Below, in pieces: positions 46,963 through 56,836 of a DNA stretch of 64,000 bases. The notes under the pieces were generated by a model. It was not told the DNA's origin, did no database searches, and worked only from the letters and a program-made list of their open reading frames with translations. The stretch spans positions 104,530,942-104,594,941 of the forward strand of contig CM038044.1 of assembly GCA_021397845.1 (NCBI GenBank). Reading direction: 5' to 3'. Every line of letters begins with the position of its first letter. The stretch's first letter is position 1. A program made the position numbers and the translations under genes. Origin of the DNA: Areca catechu. Lineage: Eukaryota; Streptophyta; Magnoliopsida; Arecales; Arecaceae.

Positions 46963-48608
46963 AATGAAGGTATGTACACTCACGTCCTAAAAAACTTATC
47001 ATAGGAGATCCATCTCAAGGTAATAGAACTAGAGCTTCACATAAGGATGCACATGATTTGATTGCTTTTGTATCTCATGTAGAACCACACACCATAAAAG
47101 AAGCTGAAACCGACCCTAATTGGATGTTAGCTATGCATGATGAGTTAAACCAATTTAGGAGAAACAATGTTTGGATACTTGTAGAAAGACCAAATGACTA
47201 CCCTGTTATAGGTACTAGATGGGTTTATAGGAACAAGCTAGATGAGCAAGGTAATGTAATTAGGAACAAGGCTAGACTGGTAGCTCAAGGTTACAATCAA
47301 GAAGAGAAAATAGATTTTGATAAGACCTATGCACCAGTAGCTAGGCTAGAAGCTATTAGATTACTCTTAGCATATGCATGTTTTATGAATTTTAAATTAT
47401 TTCAAATGGATGTAAAGAGTACTTTTTTAAAAGATTTTCTATCCGAAGAAGTTTTTGTGGAATAACCACCCAGTTTTATCGATCACACTTTTCCAAATCA
47501 TATTTTCAAGTTGAATAAAGCTTTATATGTTTTTAAACAGGCACCTAGAGCCTGATATGACAGATTAAGCAAGCTTTTGCTTGGAAATGATTTTATAAGA
47601 GATAGTGTTGATACTACCTTACTTATTCAAAAGAAAAATAATGATATTTTGGTTGTTCAAATTTATGTTGATGATATAATATTTGGATATACTGATGAAT
47701 CTTTATGCCAAGATTTTGCTAAGTTAATACAGGATGAATTCGAAATGAGTTTAATGGATGAGCTAAGCTACTTCCTCGGGCTTCAAATCAAACAATCAAA
47801 GGAAGAAATTCTAATTAACCAAGCCAAATATATTAAAGAGATTATCAAAAAGTTTGGCATGGAATCAAATAAAGAAGTTGGAACACCCATGAGTCTTGCA
47901 TGCAGACTTGATAAAGATGAAAATGGCATAACTTTTGATCAAAAACTGTGTAGATGTATGATTGGATCTCTACTTTATTTAACTGCCAGTAGACCTGATA
48001 TTTTATTTGGTATTTTTATGTGTGCACATTTTCAATCAAATCCAAAAGAATCATACATTATTGCTATTAAATGAATCATTAAGTATCTTAAAGGCACATG
48101 TAATATAGGATTATGGTATTCCAAGCATTCATCTTTAAAGTTAATTAGCTATTCTAACGCTGATTATGGTGGCTGTAAGATTGATAGAAAGAGCACAAGT
48201 GGCACTTGTCAATTTCTAGTTGTCAACTTGATTTCATGGCACTACCGTAAACAAAACTCTGTAGCACTATCTACTGCTGAGGCAGAATATGTGACTGCAG
48301 GGAGCTGTTGTGCATAAGTGTTGTGGATCAAGCAATATCTAAAAGATTATGGTGTTATCCAATCTAAGATTCCTATTAAATGTGATAACACGAGTGCTAT
48401 TAATTTATCTGAAAATCCAATTCAGCATTCTAGAACAAAGCATATAGAAATTAAACATCATTTCATTAGAGACCATGTTTTAAATAATATTGTAGAATTA
48501 GAATTTGTGCCTATAGAAAATCAACTTGCTGATATTTTCATCAAACCTCTTAGCCAAGATAGATTTGAAAAGATTAGATGTGAGTTAGGTCTATATGACC
48601 TATACTAA
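46963..48608 (+). pseudogene. F reverse transcriptase and RNase H, degraded
   Basis: Continues F pol after B'. Pieces: VSHVEPHTIKEAETDPNWM, GTRWVYRNKLDEQGN, FQMDVKSTFLKDFLSEEV with a TAA after it, FKQAPRA with TGA for the following Trp, IYVDDIIFGYTDESLC (the RT active site), a TGA in RNase H (AIK*IIKYLKG), RKSTSGTCQF, LSTAEAEYVTAGSCC with a TAA after it, and KCDNTSAINLSENPIQHS. Ends at TAA 48606-48608. It is damaged by stops rather than frame changes, so the family is clear. Confidence 0.87.
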
Positions 48609-48942
48609 GAGTATTGACCTAATTTTTCAAAAATAAGAAAAAATTATCTAGACTTTTCAAAATTCACTTTAGAGCTAATGACCACTTCATCTAGTGCTAA
48701 GCTACCTATAGATTTTTATTTTTAAAACTTTTGAGCTTTAACCTTCATTTTTGCTCAAGCCGACTCTTGGAAACCCCTATTCCGTTGAGCCAACTCGAAG
48801 GTCGGGCTCAAGCTTTTTAAATAGGGTTCCGTAGGTTTTGAAATTCACTTTCTTTCCATTTTTCCTATTCTACTTCAACTGTTCCCTCTACCAAACCTTA
48901 GGAAAAACACTAGAACCCCTCAAAACCTCAAATCCAAGCAAG
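48609..48942 (+). promoter_or_regulatory. F spacer with U3-type motifs upstream of the extra ORF
   Basis: Holds CAAGCCGACTC (48756), GAGCCAACTC (48785) and a GGTCGGGCTC variant, the same motif family as the F LTR array. Then comes CTTTTTAAATAGGG (about 48815), a TATA-like stretch 125 bases before the ATG at 48943. The equivalent spacer in G has G-type motifs. Confidence 0.5.
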
Positions 48943-49728
48943 ATGGATCCTAGGAAGGCCATAGAGAAGAGAGCAAAAAGAGTTGTGCGGACGGTCATAG
49001 AAGAAAGAAGAACGAAGAGGAGATTGGACACTTCACATTCTACATATGAGCAACAAGAAGAGCAGCAAGAAGCTCCGGAAGCTCCAAGGCCAATCATTTG
49101 TGTGGGAAACAGGCAAGTTACTCCTAAAAGATGTGTGGATTTTACTTTTCTTGAATGAGAAAACCTAAGAGTAGGGGCATGGCTTATTGCTTAAGGATGG
49201 AAATCATTTTGCATGATGGATTTACTGACATTTCCAACCTTAGTAAGGTAATTTTTTGAAAATCTATCTTTGGGTACTTTTCATGTGGAATCTATAGTTA
49301 AGGGCAAATACATTATGGTAAATGAGCAAAAACTGAACAACATTCTTCAGATTCCCAAGGAAGGGAAAAGTTTCTTGGTATTAAAAGAGAAGTAGAAGAC
49401 TTTGAGAATAATCTTAGAAAGGAATGATGTTTCTGGAATTGTGCATGTTAGGGCAAACCAACTATCTTTGGAGATGATGTTAATTCACAATATTATTAGC
49501 CATATCTTCCTACCTAGAACAGGAAGGTTTGATTGGGTAAGTGAGAGAGGTCTTATATTTATGAGATGTTTGGTTGAGGGGGAGGCCCTCAACTTGCCCT
49601 ACATCATGATATCTCAGATGCGGGAAGCAGCTCGCAGGGCACGAGCTTGTCTTCCTTATGGTATGATTTTTACACTTCTTTTTCAGGATGTCGAGGTGGA
49701 CTTATCTGGTGAGAACAGTAGACCTCTG
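48943..49728 (+). pseudogene. F extra 3' ORF, first half
   Basis: Starts MDPRKAIEKRAKRVVRTVIE (basic, as in G) and runs 71 codons to a TGA at 49156. It resumes in pieces: RNDVSGIVHVRANQLSLEMM, HNIISHIFLPRTGRFDWVSE, ARACLPYGMIFTLLFQDVEV. These align with residues of the intact G ORF (EDVSGISIVAANQLSLEM; RILILKSGRFDFITE). Interrupted by G at 49728; second half at 60741. Confidence 0.82.
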
Positions 49729-50023
49729 TGTTGGCTTTGGCTCCTTAGTTTTGATGATTAACAAAAGGTTGAGTATATGTTTGGACTAATGTTTCATTTC
49801 AAGATAAAGTTTCAGGACTTAGTTTATTCAAAAAGAGTATCAAGAGTACAATGATGAAACCAAGCTTGCCTAATTTGAAAAAGAGCTTTTCTACCTTAAA
49901 CAAGATCAAATTTCTCATATTGGACCTTCCTGTTAAGAAATAATTGACAAAAGAAATAAAGGCTTAGAGAAACTCAAGCATGGCACGCACCTCTCTAGAG
50001 TTTCAGAAAATTTCAGATCAGAG

Positions 50024-50320
50024 GTCGACCACCAGAGGTCGACACCTTGTCAAAGGTCGACCACCAGAGGTCGACTCATGAAGAGAAGAAAAGTTCAGCA
50101 AGGCCGGCACGGCAAAATCTCAGTGGCACGCTCCAGAGGTCGACCACCAGAAGTCAACACCTGTCCAGAGGTCGACACCTGAGGTCGACTCATAGCCTAA
50201 GAATTCAAACTGGGCAGAACTATGGTTTTCTGGATTTTTGCCTAAGATAAACTGGAGGTCGACTCATGAGATCGACACTTGATCCAGAGGTCGACTCATG
50301 AGGTCGACTCATGGCATAAC
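50024..50320 (+). promoter_or_regulatory. AGGTCGAC motif array in G U3 (about 12 copies)
   Basis: AGGTCGAC, with the palindromic core GTCGAC, occurs about twelve times counting one-base variants (AAGTCAAC, AGATCGAC). It is followed alternately by CACC, ACC or TCATG, and often comes in pairs 15-20 bases apart. The array ends about 100 bases before the TATA-like site. The 3' LTR repeats it (59555-59850), and six copies stand before the extra ORF (56262-56370). Confidence 0.7.
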
Positions 50321-50774
50321 GGCTAGTTTTTCTGAACTTTTGATTTGATTTCTAACGGCCATAAACGGCCATATTTTTTATTCTAACGGTCTTGTGGAGT
50401 TGTTTCAGCTTGAATGATGTATTTAACCTCCACCAAACTTCAAAAAAGAAAAGGAGACAAAGTGAAACAGTTTAGAGTCAAAGTACAAAGCCTTCAATCA
50501 ATTCCAAGCCAAAAAGAGTGAGAAAACCAAGAGATTCCTTAGCCAAAAGCTTTCCATCTTTGAGGAAGCTTTCCATCTTTGAGGAATCCAACTTTCAAGT
50601 ATTTGGCATTTAGTGAGGTCCAAAGATTCCAAGAGAAAGGCTTGAAGAGTCTCCATCAAGAGCTACATCGAATTACTTTTTGCTCAAAAGGAGTTTGTCT
50701 TGTTTTATTCATTGTATTCATATTCTTTTTGTCTTTAGCTAGTTTCAAGGGAATTTGAAACTAGTGTGAGGTTT

Positions 50775-51029
50775 GTTGGTGAGCCAATTGATAAAACCAA
50801 CTAGGGTTGCTTGTAAGCCCGAAGCCAAAACAAGTGAGTGAGGTTTGTTGGTGAGCCAATTGATAAAACCAACTAGGGTTGCTTGTAAGCCCGAAGCCAA
50901 AACAAGTGTGTAAGGTTTTGACTTGTGAGCCTGGTAAAACAAGTCGGCTGTAATCTAAAGATTATAGTGGAAATTCCCAAGTGGAGCTTGGGGAGTGGAT
51001 GTAGGTGCTAGGTACACCGAACCACTATA
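50775..51029 (+). promoter_or_regulatory. Hairpin series with GAGCC...AAA loops plus three-stem fold, G 5' LTR
   Basis: Stems GTTGGT/ACCAAC (50775-50780 with 50796-50801), CTTGT/ACAAG (50810-50814 with 50830-50834), repeats of both (50847-50852 with 50868-50873; 50882-50886 with 50902-50906) and GACTTGT/ACAAGTC (50920-50926 with 50939-50945) close loops starting GAGCC or AAGCC and ending in AAA. Downstream, TATAGTGG (50963-50970) pairs with CCACTATA (51022-51029) around CCCAAG/CTTGGG (50976-50981 with 50987-50992) and GGTG/CACC (51004-51007 with 51015-51018). In the 3' LTR the last stem is the perfect five-pair GGTGC/GCACC. Confidence 0.65.
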
Positions 51030-51223
51030 CTTCTTGTGTGTTTGCATTGCTTTACTCTTTATCTTCTTTTGCTCTTTAATTGTTGTTTTATTTCATTGCT
51101 TCCATTGCATAATTACTTGAGCACTATCACTCTTCACCTTAGAACTTGATAGCACATATATTGCTTTAATTTTTAAAATACCCAATTCACCCCCCCTCTT
51201 GGGCTCCATATCTGGGCAACAAG

Positions 51224-51235
51224 TGGTATCAGAGC
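51224..51235 (+). other. G primer binding site (initiator Met tRNA)
   Basis: TGGTATCAGAGC two bases after the LTR end, a perfect match to the usual Met primer site. Confidence 0.93.
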
Positions 51236-51278
51236 ACCGGTACTCTCTTGTAGGTCCAACGATCTTGAGTGAAAGATC

Positions 51279-53003
51279 ATGGCCGCCCCAATTGGAATGG
51301 GTGTAGTTGAAGGACAAGCATCAAATCGCCCTCCTTTCTTTAATGGCACAAACTACACATACTGGAAAACTCGTATGCGTATTTATTTACAAGCTGTAGA
51401 TTATCATATATGGAGAGTAATTACTAAAGGGCCTCATCAGCCCACTCACTTGGTTAATGGTATTATCACCCCGAAATCTGAAGAAGAATGGGATGACAAT
51501 GACATCAAACAAGCAGAGTTAAATGCTAAGGCGATGAATTTGCTATTCTGTGCACTTGACCCTAGTGAATTCAACAGAATATCAAATTGTATTTCCGCCA
51601 AAGAAATTTGGGATACACTTGAGGTTACCCATGAAGGTACACACCAAGTGAAGACCACAAAGGTGAACATGCTCATTCATACGTATGAGATGTTCAGGAT
51701 GGAACCAACTGAAAGTATAAGTGAAATGTATACTAGATTTACCAATATAGTAAATGGTATGAGGAGTTTGGGAAAAATTATATCTAATGGTGAACTGGTT
51801 AACAAACTTCTCAGGTCTCTTCCGGCTTCATGGGATGCGAAAGTAACAGCCATAGAAGAAGCCAAGGATGTCAATACTCTACCTCTCGAGCAGCTTCTTG
51901 GATCACTGATGACTTACGAGCTTTCACTAAAGCAGAAGACAGTGGACAATGACAAGAAAAAGAAAGCCATAGCCTTCAAGTCCACTACAAAGGAAGAGTC
52001 AAGTGATGAATCAGAAGAAGAAGCTGATGATGATGAGACAGCCCTCATTACAAGAAAATTCAAAAGATTCATGAGAAAGAAGAAGGGCTTCTACAAGAAA
52101 AGGCCACAAAAAGATGATCACAATAAAGAAAAAGAGAAAGAAAAAGAAAGGGATCCACCCATCTGCTTCGAGTGCAAGAAGCCTGGACATTATAAAACGA
52201 ATTGCCCTTTGCTTAAAAAGAGTCGAAGGATGTTGAGAAAGAAAGCCATGATGGCTACCTGGAGTGAGAGTGAGGACTCCAGCAGTGATGAAGAGCAGCA
52301 GGTAGTCGCCAACTTATGTTTCATGGCTAATGAAGATAATGAGGTAAATTCTGAACCTGAAATTGAATTTACTTTCAATGAATTGCATGATGCTTTTGAT
52401 GATTTAGTTATGGAATATGAAAAATTAAAACTGAAAAATAAGAAATTAAGAAAGCTAAATTTTGAGCTTACCAAAAATTCAGAAAAGTTCTCAACTGAAA
52501 TTGAAGATTTAATTCAAGAAAACAAGAAATTAACTGAACATGTAAAGACCTTGACAAATGATAAGGATAATCTTTTAAAAGAAAATGATTCTTTGAAAAA
52601 TAATAGAAGTCTTAAAACTAACGAGAAAATTGAAAAACAAAACAAAGAACTATTGCTTCAAAACAAGAATTACAAAGAAGAGTTAGAAAAAGTAAAACCT
52701 TTTGTAGAAAAGTTTACTTTTAGTTCAGAAAAATTAAGTATGCTTTTAAATAGTCAACATGCAGTGTTTAACAAAGCTGGACTTGGATTTAAGCCACACA
52801 ATCAGCAAAAACTTTACAAAAACTTTTTCATACCTGCATCTTCTAATATTACCTGCTATGCATGTGGTAAATTAGGACATAAATCATATATTTGTAATAA
52901 AAAAAAATTAAATACCTTTGGAAAGATTTGGGTTCCAAAAGGAACCAATTTGACTAACCCTAAAGGACCCAAGATGACTTGGGTACCTAAAGTTTCAACT
53001 TGA
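51279..53003 (+). CDS. G gag (574 aa, intact)
   Basis: ATG at 51279, 55 bases after the primer site start, TGA at 53001-53003. Begins MAAPIGMGVVEGQASNRPPF with the NYTYWKTRMRIYLQA segment typical of SIRE gag, followed by the UBN2-like capsid region (residues ~60-220; LRSLPASWDAKVTAIEEAKD), a Lys-rich linker, a CCHC knuckle (CFECKKPGHYKTNC, ~300), a long Lys/Glu/Asn coiled coil (~360-480), and a second knuckle (CYACGKLGHKSYIC, ~530). Ends TWVPKVST. The length and two widely spaced knuckles fit SIRE gag. It probably forms virus-like particles in the cytoplasm. It lies one frame off pol. Confidence 0.93.
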   Translation: MAAPIGMGVVEGQASNRPPFFNGTNYTYWKTRMRIYLQAVDYHIWRVITKGPHQPTHLVNGIITPKSEEEWDDNDIKQAELNAKAMNLLFCALDPSEFNRISNCISAKEIWDTLEVTHEGTHQVKTTKVNMLIHTYEMFRMEPTESISEMYTRFTNIVNGMRSLGKIISNGELVNKLLRSLPASWDAKVTAIEEAKDVNTLPLEQLLGSLMTYELSLKQKTVDNDKKKKAIAFKSTTKEESSDESEEEADDDETALITRKFKRFMRKKKGFYKKRPQKDDHNKEKEKEKERDPPICFECKKPGHYKTNCPLLKKSRRMLRKKAMMATWSESEDSSSDEEQQVVANLCFMANEDNEVNSEPEIEFTFNELHDAFDDLVMEYEKLKLKNKKLRKLNFELTKNSEKFSTEIEDLIQENKKLTEHVKTLTNDKDNLLKENDSLKNNRSLKTNEKIEKQNKELLLQNKNYKEELEKVKPFVEKFTFSSEKLSMLLNSQHAVFNKAGLGFKPHNQQKLYKNFFIPASSNITCYACGKLGHKSYICNKKKLNTFGKIWVPKGTNLTNPKGPKMTWVPKVST

Positions 53004-53013
53004 TTAATTTTAG

Positions 53014-56000
53014 CAGGTGTGCCTTGCAACCAAAAATAAAAGAAGATTGTGGTATCTGGATAGTGGTTGCTCAAGGCACATGACTGGGGATGTGAAGCAA
53101 TTCTCATTACTAGCAGCTATTGATGGTGAAAACGTTACTTTTGGTGATAATGGAAAAGGCAAAATCGTCGGAATTGGTAAAATCCATATCACCCCTAATG
53201 CTTATGTAGATAATGTATTATTTGTTGATGGCTTGAAGCATAATCTTTTTAGCATTAGTCAGTTTTGTGATAAGGGTTTTAAAGTAATTTTTGAATCATC
53301 TTTGTGCATGGTATCTAGTCTAGATGTCGATGGCATCAAGTTCACTGGTCATAGGCATGGAAACATTTACATGGTTGATCTTGATGATCTAGCCATGGAA
53401 AGTGGTCAATGCCTAGTAGCTAGGGAAGCCAAGGCAAGTAAAACTAGTTGGCTTTGGCATCGTAGGCTAGGGCATGCTAGTATGCAGTTGATTTCAAAAT
53501 TAAGCAAAAAGAATCTTGTAAAAGAATTGCCAAAACTCACATTTGAAAAAGATAAGATTTGTGCTGCATGTCAATTTGGAAAACAAACTAAATCTACTTT
53601 CAAACCTAAAGGAGTAGTATCTACTACTAGACCCCTTGAATTATTGCATATGGACCTCTTTGGACCAACCAGAACAACTAGTTTGGGAGGTAAAAAATAT
53701 GGGCTAGTAATTGTAGATGATTACTCACGATTTACTTGGGTAATGTTTTTAGCTCATAAAGATGAATCGTTTTCAGCTTTTGTTAAATTTCATAAAAGGG
53801 TTTCAAATGAAAACGATCTCACTATTGTTTCTTTGCGTAGTGATCATGGAACTGAATTTGACAATCATGATTTTGAAGCTTTTTGTAATGAAAATGGCAT
53901 TAGTCATAATTTTTCTGCACCTAGGACACCTCAACAAAATGGGATGGTAGAAAGAAAGAACAGGACACTTGAAGAAATGGCATGCACAATGCTTTGCGAA
54001 AATGATTTACCTAGATATTTTTGGATAGAAGCTATTAATACTTCCTGTTACATTTTAAATCGTGTTTTAATTCGACCTATTTTGAAGAAAACACCATATA
54101 AGCTTTGGAAAAATCGAAAACCGAATCTTAAGTATTTTCGTGTATTTGGTTGCCGCTGTTTCATATTAAACAATGGCAGAGACAATATCAGTAAATTTGA
54201 TGCCAAGTCAGATGAGGGTATCTTCTTAGGATACTCTACTTCTAGTAAGGCATATAGGGTCTTCAACAGAAGAACTCTTCTGGTTGAAGAATCAATTCAC
54301 GTAGTGTTTGATGAATCTAATGAAAAATCTTCTAGAAAAGAAGATTCTATTGATGATGAAACAGGTACAAAGAAGCTTGAACATTTGACAATCAATGAAG
54401 ATAAGCCCAAAGGAGATGATGATCAAGAAAATGAAGATCAAACTCAAGAGATCAATGCAACTTCACCAAAACCTTTACCAAAGAGTGGAGGTATGCACAC
54501 GGACACCCCAAAGAGCTAATAATTGGTGATCCGTCAAAGGGAGTAAGTACACGCTCTTCTATTAGAAATGTTTGTGATTATTTAGCTTTTGTATCTCAGA
54601 TAGAGCCTAAGTCAATTGAAGAAGCTGAAAAAGATTATAACTGGATTAATGCTATGCAAGATGAACTAAATCAATTTAAAAGAAATAATGTTTGGACTTT
54701 AACTGAAAGACCCCTTAATGTTTCTGTAATTGGCACAAAATGGGTTTTTAGAAATAAACTTGATGAACATGGTATTGTAACTAGGAACAAAGCTAGACTT
54801 GTTGCTAAAGGCTACAACTAGGAAGAAGGGATCGACTTTGATGAAACCTTTGCTCCTGTTGCTAGGCTAGAAGCAATTAGACTTTTACTTGCTTTTGCTT
54901 GTTTTATGGATTTCAAGTTATTTCAAATGGATGTTAAGAGTGCTTTTTTAAATGGATTTATTGAAGAGGAAGTTTATGTTGAACAACCTCCTGGTTTTGA
55001 AAATCATGAATTTCCTAACCATGTTTTTAAATTACATAAAGCATTGTATGGTTTAAAGCAAGCTCCTAGAGCTTAGTATGATAGATTAAGTTCATTTTTG
55101 ATGAAGAATGATTTTTCTAGAGGTAATGTAGATAATACATTATTTTGAAAAAGAAAAATGATGATCTCTTAGTAGTACAAATCTATGTAGATGATATTAT
55201 TTTTGGTACTACTAACGAATGTCTTTGTCAAGAATTTGCAAAGTTAATGCAGAGTGAGTTCGAGATGAGCATGATGGGAGAACTCAACTTCTTCCTCGGA
55301 CTCCAAATTAAGCAAACCAAAGAGGGGATCTCCATCAACCAAGCCAAGTACACAAGGGAAATATTGAAAAAGTTTGGGATGGAGACTACCAAACCAATAG
55401 GTACCCCTATGAGCTCTTCATGTAAATTAGACAAAGATGAATGTGGTAAATCAGTAGGCCAAAAATTATATAGAGGCATGATTGGTTCATTGCTATATCA
55501 ATTGCCAGTAGACCAGATATAATGTTTAGTGTTTGTATGTGTGCACGTTTTCAGTCTGCTCCTAAAGAATCACATCTCTTAGCTGTAAAACGTATATTTA
55601 GATATTTATCTGGGTCAATCAAAATTGGTCTTTGGTACTCTAGAGAGTCATCATATGAATTAATTGCATATTCTGATGCTGATTTTGCTGGGTGTAAACT
55701 TGATCGTAAAAGTACTAGTGGAACTTGTCAATTCCTAGGAGTTAATTTGATTTCATGGAGCAGTAAGAAACAGAATTCGGTTGCTCTATCTACGGCGGAA
55801 GCCGAATATATAGCAGCTGGAAGCTGTTGTGCTCAGATTCTATGGATCAAACAACAACTCGAGGACTTTGGCATCAAACTAACTAAGACACCCATAAGAT
55901 GTGATAATACTAGTACAATCAATTTAACGAAAAATCCTGTATAACATTCAAGAAGCAAACATATTGAAATAAGACATCACTTCATAAGAGATCACGTTCA

Positions 56001-56130
56001 AAACTCTAATGTGTTGTTAGAATTTATTTGTACTGATTATCAATTGGCTGATATATTCACAAAACCATTGAATGAAGATAGATTTTGTATGATCAGAAGA
56101 GAACTGGGAGTCATTGATCCTTTTGCTTGA
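53014..56130 (+). pseudogene. G pol: protease, integrase, RT, RNase H (several breaks)
   Basis: Opens after TTTTAGCAG at 53013 and is open to 54519: protease (YLDSGCSRHMTGD), pre-integrase domain (LWHRRLGHASMQLI), integrase (LLHMDLFGPTR; RSDHGTEFD; GMVERKNRTL, giving D-D-E), and a CRCFIL tail. Breaks then follow: loss of one A near 54483; TAG for Gln at 54821 in RT; TAG for Trp near 55076; one-base losses near 55144 and 55498; and TAA for Gln near 55942. Between them sit KWVFRNKLDEHG, FQMDVKSAFLNGF, IYVDDIIFG (RT), SDADFAGCKLDRKSTSG and LSTAEAEYIAAGSCC (RNase H). Ends TGA 56128-56130. Confidence 0.92.
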
Positions 56131-56836
56131 AACTCTTCAATTCTCATCAAAATTCCTCAAAAATGATTTATAAATTCTCAAATATGTTTAAAGGTTATTT
56201 TTCTAAATTTTATCAATTTTTTTAAATTTTACAGAATTTTATTTTGGGTAATTTATTGTTGGAGGTCGACACTTTAATTTTCGGAGGTCGACACTTGAGG
56301 TCGACCCCTAAGGTTTTTGGAGGTCGACACTTGAGGTCGAACCCTGAAAATTTTTAGAGGTCGACACTTGAACGGAAATCTCCTTTTTTAAAACCCGTCC
56401 GCAAGCCACATTTTCTCCATTTCTTTCCATTTCTCCTTCGTGTGGTCCCCCTCCAACTTCCCTAAACCTCTAAACAGTGGATTTCCAACCTTCTCCTTCA
56501 TCTTTTTGGGTAATCCTCTCCTCTCCTCTTGTTTTCTTTAGAACCAAACCATTTTTTGACCGTGTTCTTGGTTTTGGACAACCGAAGGCTTTTGCTTCTA
56601 TCTACCCTCAAATCTCGGTTGTTTTTCAATTGAAATCACTTATTTCTTTCCTCCGTTTCTTGCATTTTCTCCATTTACTCTCGATTTTCTCCATTTTCAC
56701 AAACCCTATCTCACCATTTCACCATTTCCTCTTTTTTCTCAAACCGTGAACCTCTCTTCTCCTCTCTTTTCTTGGTTCCTTTCCTCTTAGCCTTGCTTTA
56801 TCCTACTTCTCCCTAATTTACCCCTCTTCCTTCCAT
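56131..56836 (+). promoter_or_regulatory. G spacer with U3-type AGGTCGAC array upstream of the extra ORF
   Basis: Six AGGTCGAC copies or near copies lie at 56262-56370, followed by CTTTTTTAAAACC near 56388 (TATA-like) and a T/C-rich stretch up to the ATG at 56837. The 90-codon frame at 56477-56749 is Phe/Ser/Leu-rich and I do not consider it a gene. Layout parallels the F spacer and the G U3, suggesting an internal promoter. Confidence 0.5.

Larger units (their letters stand above)
49729..51221 (+). mobile_element. G 5' LTR (1,493 bp)
   Basis: Contains the AGGTCGAC array (50024-50320), a weak TATA-like TATTTAA near 50420, the hairpin series (50775-51029), and a 20-base tandem duplication of GCTTTCCATCTTTGAGGAA around 50549-50588 that is absent from the 3' LTR and accounts for the length difference. 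Confidence 0.94.

Noticed and set aside
48838..48942. Upstream extension of the F extra ORF (Phe/Tyr-rich)
   Set aside because: The homologous G ORF starts at the MGPRK Met, matching MDPRK at 48943; the upstream residues derive from the T-rich spacer.
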